A stretch of DNA of 13,436 nucleotides from CAZKUN01 sp964555935 (GTDB lineage: Bacteria; Armatimonadota; Zipacnadia; Zipacnadales; VGFC01), in NCBI GenBank assembly GCA_964555935.1, contig CAZKUN010000243.1, positions 1 to 13,436 on the forward strand. Reading direction: 5' to 3'. Every line of letters begins with the position of its first letter. Position 1 is the stretch's first letter. Positions 1 to 6,597 of the stretch are shown in pieces. The notes beneath the pieces were generated by a model. The model had not been told where the DNA came from, ran no database searches, and saw nothing but the letters and a program-made list of their open reading frames with translations. The translations under genes were made by a program, and so were the position numbers.

Positions 1-2
1 AC

Positions 3-1010
3 GATTGCGCGATGTCGCCGCTGACCGAGGAACTCGGTTCCACGGCCGTCTCGGTCAGTCCCGATGGCAAGTATGCCTACTACTTCGTCAACAAGACCGA
101 GGTCGGCGGCGGAAGTCTGACGCTCAAGCGCGTCAACCTCGACGGCACCGGCCGACAGACCATCTGCGCCGTCGATGCGCCGCTGCCGGGCACCACGTAT
201 CGACCCAGCCGCCCCTACCCGCTCTCGACCATCTCATCCGACGGCAAGCGGATCGCCATCTCCGGTTTCTTGGGCGATGGCGAGACCGAGAACGCGCCAT
301 GGGGGCTGATGGTCTTCGACATCGACGCCGCCACGGTGGAGCTGATCATCGAAGGCCAGAGCTGGTGCAACATGCACCCGCAGTACTCCCGATCCAAGGG
401 CGCCGACAAGCACGACATCCTCATCCAGGAGAACCACAGCAACGTCGCCGACGCGCGTGGCGTGGTGACCACGCTCGTGGGCGGAGTCGGCGCCGACATC
501 CACGTCATCCGTGACGATGGCACCGACTTCCGCAACATGCCATGGGGGCGCGACGGCAACGAGGCCTGCCAGGGGCACCAATGCTGGCGCGGACGCAGCC
601 GGTGGGCCCTCACCAGCACCGCAACGCGCAAGCCGCCGGAGGCCCAGCTCATCGAGGGCAAGGAGGCGGACTACGCCGAGCACGTCGGTCTGGACACCCC
701 AGACGGCGTCCGCAATGACCTCAGCCGCGACTTTCCGGACCCGCACTTCTACCACTTCGCCACCGACATCGCCGGCAAGCGCTTCATCTCCGACTCCGGA
801 CCACTTAGCGTCAATACCTCGATTCAGATGGCCGAGTTCGGCAAGCCAGGCAAGGACGCGCTCCACAGCTGGCGCTACCTGGTCAGCCCACGCTCAACCT
901 GCAACAAGAACGCTCACATCCACCCGTTCCTCTCGCCCGACGGCGCCATGGGCTTCTTCAATTCCGATGAGTCCGGCACTCTCCAGGCGTACATGATCCT
1001 CGGACTGTAG
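3..1010 (+). CDS. Oligogalacturonate lyase-like (PL22-type) beta-propeller protein, 5' end outside window
   Basis: This is probably a secreted or periplasmic lyase-type seven-bladed propeller acting on short uronic-acid oligosaccharides. The frame is open to the left edge and the first ATG (12) has no ribosome site, so the N-terminus is missing. Numbering from that ATG, TolB-like SPDG turns lie at 16-19 and 308-311. By eye from memory, the stretch from HPQY (122) through DGT (169-171) to GHQCW (188-192) follows the order of oligogalacturonate lyase (HPxY, DAR, DGT, CxHxFW), making H189 the candidate catalytic base. H248 and the HIHP histidines H302 and H304 line up with its metal-ligand histidines, while the usual ligand Gln appears replaced (K299 in an ungapped comparison). 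About 335 codons are visible against roughly 390 for the family. A generic TolB/PD40 propeller without lyase activity is the main alternative. Confidence 0.65.
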   Translation, partial: DCAMSPLTEELGSTAVSVSPDGKYAYYFVNKTEVGGGSLTLKRVNLDGTGRQTICAVDAPLPGTTYRPSRPYPLSTISSDGKRIAISGFLGDGETENAPWGLMVFDIDAATVELIIEGQSWCNMHPQYSRSKGADKHDILIQENHSNVADARGVVTTLVGGVGADIHVIRDDGTDFRNMPWGRDGNEACQGHQCWRGRSRWALTSTATRKPPEAQLIEGKEADYAEHVGLDTPDGVRNDLSRDFPDPHFYHFATDIAGKRFISDSGPLSVNTSIQMAEFGKPGKDALHSWRYLVSPRSTCNKNAHIHPFLSPDGAMGFFNSDESGTLQAYMILGL

Positions 1011-1225
1011 GTGACGCCATGCCGACCCGCGCAAGGTCCACCCGTGATCGCCGATCCAAGGCGATTCGCTCATCGTCCCCTAGCAGTTCAGCACCCTCAT
1101 CTTCGAGTGACGCGCTGCAAATGCGCACGCGCTACAGCGTGCTATCATCATCGGGCACGCAGGGGATGATGGCGGACGGAGCGAAGTGGCAAGTGGAGAC
1201 GGCGGACCGCTTTCGTTGACCGCAC
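1011..1225. other. Intergenic stretch with two weak hairpins
   Basis: No convincing gene lies between the propeller gene and the prepilin gene. Two short inverted repeats are visible: ATCGCC/GGCGAT at 1047-1052 and 1060-1065, and GCACGC/GCGTGC at 1125-1130 and 1137-1142. Neither is followed by a T-run, so they are weak candidates for ending transcription of the propeller gene. A 66-codon plus-strand reading frame at 1019 is Arg/Ser-rich with no ribosome site and is not called. Confidence 0.4.
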
Positions 1226-1256
1226 GAGACACGGCCATAGTGCTCTCGGCTACAAT
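1226..1256 (+). promoter_or_regulatory. Possible sigma70-type promoter for the prepilin gene
   Basis: A good -10 element, TACAAT, lies at 1251-1256. It would put the transcript start near 1263, just before the ribosome site. The best -35 match is GAGACA at 1226-1231 (4 of 6 consensus bases), with a long 19-base spacer. A better-looking TTGACC at 1216-1221 is too far away (29 bases) to pair with it. The -10 is the stronger half of this call. Confidence 0.4.
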
Positions 1257-1267
1257 CCAGGTACCGT

Positions 1268-1273
1268 AGGAGG
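1268..1273 (+). promoter_or_regulatory. Ribosome binding site of the prepilin gene
   Basis: AGGAGG, a full Shine-Dalgarno core, ends nine bases before the ATG at 1283 and fixes that start. Confidence 0.85.
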
Positions 1274-1282
1274 TAGGTATCG

Positions 1283-1948
1283 ATGCGCAGGGACCACGGC
1301 TTTACCCTCATCGAGTTGTTGGTAGTAATCGCAATCATCGCCATACTGGCGGCGATTCTCTTCCCCGTATTCGCCCGTGCTCGAGAGAAAGCCCGGCAGA
1401 GCAGTTGCTTGTCAAACATCAAGCAGTTGGGTTTGGGCTGCATGATGTACACGCAGGACTACGATGAGAGACTTCCCATCGGCTGGTCCGTATGGCTGGC
1501 GGGCCAGAACCCGTGCTCCTTGGGTTCGGGCACGTGGCGCGTGCTGACTGAGCCGTACGTCAAGAACCGCCAGCTTTGGGAGTGTCCGAGCGTGGACGGG
1601 CAGCCGTCATGCGCTGTCTACGGCATGAACATCAGGCTGTGGATCATGAAGGACAGCTCGATCGATCGTCCGGCGGAGGTCTGCCTGCTTGCAGAGTCCG
1701 CGCAGTCGGCACCCGTGCCCGCCGCTAACGCGGCTGACCCCCAGAGTTGGGGCGCTCCCAACGGCAACGCGCACTGGAATGTCTCCTTTCCGGGCGATGT
1801 CCACTTCGATGGCACGGGCTGCGGCGCATGCGCCCGCCGCCCGTACGCCCATCACAATGAGGGCCTGAACATCTGCTTCGCTGATGGGCACGTTAAGTGG
1901 ATGCAGGGCACGACGGTGGTCACGACTCCCTCGCTCTGGGGTCCGTGA
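1283..1948 (+). CDS. Prepilin-type N-methylation / H-x9-DG domain protein (type II secretion pseudopilin-like)
   Basis: This is a 221-residue pilin-like protein of the large H-x9-DG (DUF1559-related) group, expected at the cell envelope. The class III signal is textbook: a short basic leader ending G6, cleavage before F7, and Glu at mature position 5 (E11). A hydrophobic helix spans about 8-28 and is followed by the PVFARAREKARQ-type amphipathic segment. The C-terminal motif is H191, nine residues, then D201-G202, inside NICFADGHVKW. Members of this group are often present in many copies in Armatimonadota and Planctomycetota, and their exact role is unknown. Nine cysteines (42, 53, 78, 101, 110, 134, 180, 183, 199) are more than usual and suggest disulfides. 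A strong AGGAGG and possible promoter precede it and a hairpin terminator follows, so it is probably transcribed alone. Confidence 0.93.
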   Translation: MRRDHGFTLIELLVVIAIIAILAAILFPVFARAREKARQSSCLSNIKQLGLGCMMYTQDYDERLPIGWSVWLAGQNPCSLGSGTWRVLTEPYVKNRQLWECPSVDGQPSCAVYGMNIRLWIMKDSSIDRPAEVCLLAESAQSAPVPAANAADPQSWGAPNGNAHWNVSFPGDVHFDGTGCGACARRPYAHHNEGLNICFADGHVKWMQGTTVVTTPSLWGP

Positions 1949-2016
1949 TCGGGATAGCGTGGCGCGTGGCGGGGTCTGCCCGCTACATGCGACCGTCCAC
2001 TCAGGCAAGAAGCGAG

Positions 2017-2049
2017 AAGCGGCCGGGCCTTGGGGGCCCGGCCGCTTTT
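2017..2049. terminator. Strong hairpin terminator, probably bidirectional
   Basis: A perfect 13-bp stem runs 2017-2029 and 2035-2047 around a five-base loop, followed on the plus strand by TTTT (2046-2049). It lies 68 bases after the prepilin stop and 26 bases beyond the stop of the convergent small gene. On the minus strand the stem is followed by a pyrimidine-rich but weaker T-tract. It most likely ends the prepilin transcript and also serves the opposing gene. Confidence 0.85.
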
Positions 2050-2073
2050 CACGCCTGCTCAGTGTATCCGCTA

Positions 2074-2295
2074 CTACTTTGGCGTCGATCCCTCGGGGGC
2101 CACGCTGTTCGCTCCCCTTCCGGGATTCGGTGTGCCGCTCTGGTAGTTCTGGATCGCCTCCTGGCGTCCTGCCTCCATCTCGTCCTCGCTCACTTCTTCG
2201 CCGCCCTTGAACATGAAAATGCCGACAACCACGACTACGAGGATCACCACGACAATCACGACAGCCACCACCGTCGATGAGACTTGCTTGGTCAC
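2074..2295 (-). CDS. Small single-span membrane protein of unknown function (GTG start)
   Basis: This 73-residue protein is not recognised. It has a short polar N-terminus, then one very hydrophobic Val/Ile-rich segment (about residues 8-29). An acidic stretch follows (GGEEVSEDEMEAG, about 31-43), and then a Gln/Asn/Pro/Gly-rich tail. This suggests a bitopic membrane protein with the tail on one side, or an uncleaved signal anchor. The start codon is GTG (2295-2293), backed by an AGGGAGG-type ribosome site at 2304-2309, eight bases upstream. The hydrophobic profile, good ribosome site and downstream hairpin together argue that it is real despite its size. It converges on the prepilin gene and diverges from the URO-D-like gene, so it appears to be a stand-alone unit. 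Confidence 0.7.
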   Translation of the reverse strand: MTKQVSSTVVAVVIVVVILVVVVVGIFMFKGGEEVSEDEMEAGRQEAIQNYQSGTPNPGRGANSVAPEGSTPK

Positions 2296-2303
2296 CAGTC
2301 ACG

Positions 2304-2309
2304 CCTCCC
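2304..2309 (-). promoter_or_regulatory. Ribosome binding site deciding the GTG start of the small membrane protein
   Basis: The minus strand reads GGGAGG here, eight bases before the GTG at 2295. There is no in-frame ATG nearby, so this site is what supports the GTG start. Confidence 0.75.
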
Positions 2310-2467
2310 TATGATGTCAATTCTCTGCCGCGCCCGGCGAGTCCATCGGACCATCACATCCTTCGCCGCTGGGAGTCCGAACGCCTTCCGCGTCGCCGAA
2401 GAGCGGAAGGGAGGTCAGCGCCGCCCCCATGCCAAACTTCCAGGCTCGACTCAATGCCCAGTTCGCC

Positions 2468-2473
2468 GAGGAG
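2468..2473 (+). promoter_or_regulatory. Ribosome binding site of the URO-D-like gene
   Basis: GAGGAG lies four bases before the ATG at 2478. Spacing is short but usable. The in-frame ATGs farther upstream (2277, 2454) have no comparable site, so 2478 is preferred. Confidence 0.6.
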
Positions 2474-2477
2474 CGCA

Positions 2478-3731
2478 ATGACCTCACCTAGCGATCGCGA
2501 CCGGCTGCGCAGGTTGGCCGCCGAGTACGCGGAGATGGCCACGAACGCCGTCATCGACGATCGCCGCGAGATCTGGCGCAGGACCAACATGCTCGAAGAG
2601 CGGACCGTCCCATTCCAGATTGAGGACAACGGCACGTTCTTCGCCGACCTCCTGCCGGAGTTGCAGTGCGAGGGCGCCTTCGAGCGCGGCATCGAGGCCC
2701 AGATGGTCCGCGCGCTCACCAACCACAGGCTTATCGATGACGACCGCGTCTTCCCGCCGTTTCTGGGCATCAGTTGGATCGTCGGTCGCACGTCCGTCTG
2801 CCCTGAGGTTGAGATCACCCGCGCCGCCGATGCAACGGGGCGAGAATTGGGCTATGAGACCAACACGCCCATGGCCGATCTCGCCAACAGTCTCCACAAG
2901 CTCGTGCCAACCGAATCCAGCGTGAACCGCGACGAAACTCATCGCCTGGCAGAGCTAGCCGGCGACCTCGTCGGCGACATTCTGCCGGTCAAGATCATCG
3001 GCCACCACATGACCTATGCCGGCACGAGCCTCGCTCAGCGGGCCGTGCATCTCATGGGCATGGATGGCTTCTACATGGCGATGATCGACCAGCCGGAGAA
3101 CGTGCATGCGTTCTTCGAGTTCCTCGCCGCCGACGGCGAGCGTTACGTCGACTGGCTCGAGGCCGAGGGACTCGTTACGCTCAATAATCGCGACCTGGAT
3201 GTCGGATCTGGAAGCTGCGGATACACCGATGAGATCCCCAACCGCGAGCTGGCCAATGGCGACAAGGCGCTCGCGCAAGACTGCTGGGGCTGGATCGAGG
3301 CGCAGGAGGCGATCGGCCTGTCGCCGGAGATGTACGCCGAGTTCATCCACCCTTACCAGCGCCGCGTCGCCGACCGGCTGGGGCTGGTCTACTACGGGTG
3401 CTGTGAGCCCGTGCATCACTTCTGGGACACGCTCAAGGGCTTCAGCAATATGCGCAAGGTCACCGTCTCGCCGTGGTGCGATCAGGAGTCCATCGCCGCA
3501 TCCGCGGGCAGGGACGTTGTCCTCTCGCGCAAGCCCCATCCGATGAAACTCACAGCGGCCACGTTCGACGCCGCCGACTTCGAGGCCCACATCCAGGAGA
3601 CACTCGACTTCGCGGAGAGCAACTTCGTCGAACTCATCTTCCGCGACACCTGCGCCCTCAGCGGCGCGATGCAAGCCCGCGTCGCCGAAGCCTGTCGAAT
3701 CGTCCGCCGACTCATCGACCGCGAGAACTAG
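2478..3731 (+). CDS. Uroporphyrinogen decarboxylase (URO-D) superfamily protein, substrate unknown
   Basis: This 417-residue cytoplasmic protein has a late section typical of URO-D-like TIM barrels. DVGSGSCGYTDEIPN (241-255) is followed by a segment around LSPEMYAEFIHPY (281-293), GLVYYGCCEPVHH (302-314) and VTVSPWCDQE (328-337), then SRKPHP (350-355). True heme-pathway URO-D enzymes are shorter (about 340-360 residues) and start differently. This looks like the divergent branch near corrinoid methyltransferases (MtaA/MtbA-type). The CysCysGlu at 308-310, plus C334 and several histidines, could form a metal or thiolate site; that is inference. A longer reading from 2277 exists, but its extra 67 residues are Arg/Pro/Ser-rich and look non-coding. 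It lies 82 bases ahead of the oxidoreductase gene and may be cotranscribed with it. A heme-biosynthesis role is unlikely. Confidence 0.75.
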   Translation: MTSPSDRDRLRRLAAEYAEMATNAVIDDRREIWRRTNMLEERTVPFQIEDNGTFFADLLPELQCEGAFERGIEAQMVRALTNHRLIDDDRVFPPFLGISWIVGRTSVCPEVEITRAADATGRELGYETNTPMADLANSLHKLVPTESSVNRDETHRLAELAGDLVGDILPVKIIGHHMTYAGTSLAQRAVHLMGMDGFYMAMIDQPENVHAFFEFLAADGERYVDWLEAEGLVTLNNRDLDVGSGSCGYTDEIPNRELANGDKALAQDCWGWIEAQEAIGLSPEMYAEFIHPYQRRVADRLGLVYYGCCEPVHHFWDTLKGFSNMRKVTVSPWCDQESIAASAGRDVVLSRKPHPMKLTAATFDAADFEAHIQETLDFAESNFVELIFRDTCALSGAMQARVAEACRIVRRLIDREN

Positions 3732-3748
3732 CGGCCGCCGTCCCGTAG

Positions 3749-3767
3749 GACAGGCGTCTCGCCTGTC
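3749..3767. repeat. Perfect intergenic palindrome GACAGGCG-TCT-CGCCTGTC
   Basis: Two 8-base arms (3749-3756 and 3760-3767) pair perfectly around a three-base loop, in the 82-base gap between the URO-D-like and oxidoreductase genes. No T-run follows, so it is not a standard terminator. It resembles short palindromic elements scattered between genes in some environmental genomes (recollection, not checked). It could also be an mRNA-stabilising or attenuating hairpin between the two genes. Confidence 0.6.
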
Positions 3768-3801
3768 AATGCCGAAGGCATCCGCCGTTCTGCCGCTTCC
3801 C

Positions 3802-3806
3802 AGGAG
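3802..3806 (+). promoter_or_regulatory. Ribosome binding site fixing the oxidoreductase start
   Basis: AGGAG lies seven bases before the ATG at 3814. It favours that start over an in-frame ATG at 3769, which would add 15 residues ahead of the twin-arginine signal and falls next to the palindrome. Confidence 0.8.
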
Positions 3807-3813
3807 CATTACC

Positions 3814-5145
3814 ATGCCAACCCGCCGCCGTTTCCTCAAGCAAGCCGCCGGAGCCGGAATCGCCGCAGCCGCATTCCACTACGTCCCGGGCCGCGTCTTC
3901 GGCGCCAATGAAAAACTCAACATCGCCGGCATCGGCGTCGGGGGGATGGGGTTCGCCAACCTCTCGCAGATGGCTACCGAGAACTTCGTCGCGCTCTGCG
4001 ATGTCGACGATGCCGCCGGCGCTCGCGCCTTCAACCAGTACCCCGACGCCGCCCGCTACACCGACTTCCGCGTCATGCTGGAGAAGCAAACCGACATCGA
4101 CGCGGTCATGATCGCCACGCCCGACCACACGCACGCGGCCATTGCTAAGGCCGCGATGGAGGCCGGCAAGCACGTCTACTGCCAGAAGCCGCTGACGCAC
4201 GACGTCCACGAGGCGCGGACGCTCGCGAAGGTGGCCGAGAAGACAGGCGTGGTCACCCAGATGGGCAACCAGTACAACTCATCCGACGGCATTCGCCAGG
4301 TCTGCGAGTGGCTCTGGGACGGCGCGATTGGCGACGTCCGCGAGGTCGACGCGTGGTGCTCGCTCGCGTACACTCCCTTTGGTCACGCGAACTGGAGCAC
4401 GCTGCTCGGCGAGCGCCCCACCGAGACGCCGCCCGTGCCTGATACGCTCGACTGGGACCTGTTCCTCGGGCCCGCGCCATACCGCCCGTACCACCGGACC
4501 TACCACCCGGCGAAGTGGCGCGCGTGGTGGGACTTCGGCTGCGGGATGATGGGCGACCGCGGCGTTCACACGCTCGACAGCGTCTTCTGGTCCCTCAAGC
4601 TCGGGGCGCCGAGCACTGTTGAGTGTCTGCGTAAGGAGGCCGGCAACGATGAGGTGCATCCCGATGTCGCCCACGTGCGATTCAGCTTCCCCGCGCGCGG
4701 CGACATGCCGCCCGTGGTCGTCAACTGGTACGCGGGAATGGTCGCGCCTCGGCCCGAAGGCGTGCCCGACGATCTCCAGCTTGGCGATGGCGAGGGAGGT
4801 ATGATTCTGAAGGGCGAGACGGGGATCATCCAGCACGGCACGTACGCCGGGAGCGTCACCGTCCACCCGTATGACAAGGACCTCACGTACGAGCCGCCCG
4901 AGCCGACGATCCCGCGCATCGGGATGAGCCACGAGCAGCACTTCATCCACTGCTGCAAGACGGGCGAGAAGGCATCATCCGACTTCAGCTACTCGGGTCC
5001 GCTCACTGAGTTCACGCTGCTTGGGAATGTCGCCATCCGGTGCGGTGGCGCCATCGAGTGGAACGCCAAAAAGATGAAGGCTGTGGGCCGACCGGAGGCC
5101 GACGAGTGGATCCGCCGCCCCCGCCGCAAGGGCTGGAAACTCTAG
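3814..5145 (+). CDS. Gfo/Idh/MocA-family NAD(P)-dependent oxidoreductase with Tat signal
   Basis: This 443-residue sugar or inositol dehydrogenase-like protein probably oxidises or reduces a carbohydrate with NAD(P). The N-terminus carries a twin-arginine signal (RRRFLKQAA, 4-12, then an Ala-rich segment to about 30), so it is probably exported folded with its cofactor. The Rossmann loop GIGVGGMG is at 39-46. An acidic strand end (LCDVDD, 61-66) follows, then ATPDHTHA (101-108) and the family's KP motif as YCQKPLTH (122-129). GNQ is at 151-153, and the C-terminal fold carries GDRGVHTLD (247-255), with H252 a likely catalytic or substrate-contacting residue. Tat-exported members with this QKPLTH wording are common in Planctomycetota-like genomes. 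The substrate cannot be told from sequence. It converges on the sulfatase operon and may be cotranscribed with the URO-D-like gene. Confidence 0.9.
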   Translation: MPTRRRFLKQAAGAGIAAAAFHYVPGRVFGANEKLNIAGIGVGGMGFANLSQMATENFVALCDVDDAAGARAFNQYPDAARYTDFRVMLEKQTDIDAVMIATPDHTHAAIAKAAMEAGKHVYCQKPLTHDVHEARTLAKVAEKTGVVTQMGNQYNSSDGIRQVCEWLWDGAIGDVREVDAWCSLAYTPFGHANWSTLLGERPTETPPVPDTLDWDLFLGPAPYRPYHRTYHPAKWRAWWDFGCGMMGDRGVHTLDSVFWSLKLGAPSTVECLRKEAGNDEVHPDVAHVRFSFPARGDMPPVVVNWYAGMVAPRPEGVPDDLQLGDGEGGMILKGETGIIQHGTYAGSVTVHPYDKDLTYEPPEPTIPRIGMSHEQHFIHCCKTGEKASSDFSYSGPLTEFTLLGNVAIRCGGAIEWNAKKMKAVGRPEADEWIRRPRRKGWKL

Positions 5146-5168
5146 CGCTCAACAACTGACGACGCGTG

Positions 5169-5192
5169 GCAACGGGGCGCCTGCCCCGTTGC
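5169..5192. terminator. Hairpin between convergent oxidoreductase and sulfatase genes
   Basis: A perfect 10-bp stem (GCAACGGGGC at 5169-5178 with GCCCCGTTGC at 5183-5192) closes a four-base loop in the 59-base gap between two converging stop codons. No clear T-run follows on either strand, so it may be a weak bidirectional terminator or a dispersed palindrome like that at 3749. Confidence 0.55.
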
Positions 5193-5204
5193 GCCGTCGC
5201 CCTT

Positions 5205-6575
5205 CTACCCCCGATCCGTCAGATCGTACGTCGCGATGATGTAGGGGTGATCCGGGTCGTATTCGGTCAGCGGCTTGGGATTCTCAACCCGGCCGATCGG
5301 CCGGTTATTGGTGCCAGCCGTCTCCGTCGCCGAATCGCCGATGTCCTCGCGACAGGCCTGCAGCCGATCCTGTAGCCGCGCGACGGTGTCCGGGTTCTCA
5401 TCAGCAACATTCGTCGTCTCGCCAATGTCATTCACCAGGTCATACAGCTCAAGCGTCGGCTCGCCACGCCGCCCGACCTGCAGTTTCCACCGCTCGTCTC
5501 TCACCGCCTCGAGCGCGTTGCCGAAGTAGTAGTAGAAGCACTCGTGCGGGCTCTCCGCCCCCGGTTCGCCACGCACGAGAGCGCCAATGTCCTTCCCATC
5601 GATGATCCGATCACTCGGCGCCTCGGCGCCCGCCAGCCCGGCGAACGTCGGCAGGAAGTCCATCGACGTCGCCAGCTCGCCGCAAGCGCTCCCTGGCTGC
5701 ACCACGCCCGGCCAGCGCATGATGCATGGCAACCGGAAACCACCCTCCCAACTCGTCCCCTTGCTCCCATTGAGCGGTCCGTTGCTGCCGCCGCGATCTC
5801 CGCGCGAGCCATTATCGGACGTGAAAACCACCAGCGTGTCGTCGTCCAGTCCGAGCTGCTTCAGGTCGTCGAGAATCGCCCCGGCGCTCCAATCGATCGC
5901 CTCGACGCACGCGCCGTACGCGCCGTTCTCGGATGCGTCGACGAATGTCTGCGCCGCATACAGCGGCAGGTGCACGTGCATGTGCGCGAGGTACAGAAAG
6001 AACGGTTGCTCGCGATTCTCCCGCATGAACCGCACTGACTCCTCGACATATCGCTCCGTCACGCCGGTCTGATCCGGTTGCTCCTGGATGACATCCTCAT
6101 CCCGCAGCAGAGGCAGCGGCGGATACAGATCGGGGTTATCGGTCGCCTGCCGGCCCATGTCATTGCTGAACGGGATGCCGTAGTAGCTGTCGAAGCCATG
6201 GCGCGTCGGCAGGAACTCCGGCTGGTCGCCACAGTGCCACTTGCCGACGATCTTCGTCGCGTAGCCCTGATCTTTCAGCAGCGTCGCCACCGTCACCTCA
6301 TCCGCGCCCATGCCGACGCCTTGCCCCGGGAACAGGACCCAGCGCCCATCGAAATCGCCAAACCCGATCCGCGGCGGGTAACACCCCGTCATCATCGCGC
6401 CCCGCGACGGCGAGCAGATCGACGAGGCCATGTAGAAGTCCGTGAACCGCAGCCCCTCCTCCGCCATCCGGTCGAGGTGCGGCGTGTGGTTGACCTCCGA
6501 GCCGTAGCAGCCCAAGTCGCCGTAGCCCAGATCGTCGCAATTGATGAGTATGATGTTCGGCTTGCGTTGTGACAT
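5205..6575 (-). CDS. Type I (Cys-formylglycine) sulfatase, no visible export signal
   Basis: This 456-residue S1-family (arylsulfatase A-like) enzyme should hydrolyse sulfate esters, here presumably on a glycan. Near the N-terminus, PNIILINCDDLGYGDLG (6-22) supplies the metal-binding DD (14-15). The modification site is CSPSR (54-58), with C54 to become formylglycine. GKWHCG (111-116) gives the usual Lys and His, and SDNG (253-256) the Asp-Asn metal ligands. All key S1 residues are therefore present. The start at 6575 begins directly at the core fold (MSQRKPN). A 32-residue upstream extension reading from 6671 is Ser/Arg-rich, overlaps the esterase gene and does not look like a signal. Only a weak GGGGG ribosome site precedes the ATG by seven bases. 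It is the last gene of the operon, 22 bases after the esterase stop. Confidence 0.92.
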   Translation of the reverse strand: MSQRKPNIILINCDDLGYGDLGCYGSEVNHTPHLDRMAEEGLRFTDFYMASSICSPSRGAMMTGCYPPRIGFGDFDGRWVLFPGQGVGMGADEVTVATLLKDQGYATKIVGKWHCGDQPEFLPTRHGFDSYYGIPFSNDMGRQATDNPDLYPPLPLLRDEDVIQEQPDQTGVTERYVEESVRFMRENREQPFFLYLAHMHVHLPLYAAQTFVDASENGAYGACVEAIDWSAGAILDDLKQLGLDDDTLVVFTSDNGSRGDRGGSNGPLNGSKGTSWEGGFRLPCIMRWPGVVQPGSACGELATSMDFLPTFAGLAGAEAPSDRIIDGKDIGALVRGEPGAESPHECFYYYFGNALEAVRDERWKLQVGRRGEPTLELYDLVNDIGETTNVADENPDTVARLQDRLQACREDIGDSATETAGTNNRPIGRVENPKPLTEYDPDHPYIIATYDLTDRG

Positions 6576-6597
6576 GGTGAATCCCCCAGTGATGGCG

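Noticed and set aside
215..866. Minus-strand open frames within the PL22-like gene
   Set aside because: They are shadows of the plus-strand gene, whose propeller motifs are continuous throughout.
1019..1219. A 66-codon plus-strand frame after the propeller gene
   Set aside because: No ribosome site, Arg/Ser-rich low-complexity product, and no similarity recognised; treated as intergenic.
2288..2315. Possible promoter TTGGTC-16-TATGAT for the URO-D-like gene
   Set aside because: Only the -10 is a fair match, the -35 matches three of six bases, and it sits inside the start of the opposite gene, over 160 bases before the ATG; too weak to call.
2277..2477. A 67-residue N-terminal extension of the URO-D-like protein
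   Set aside because: It is Arg/Pro/Ser-rich, overlaps the start of the minus-strand small gene and lacks a ribosome site, whereas GAGGAG precedes the ATG at 2478.
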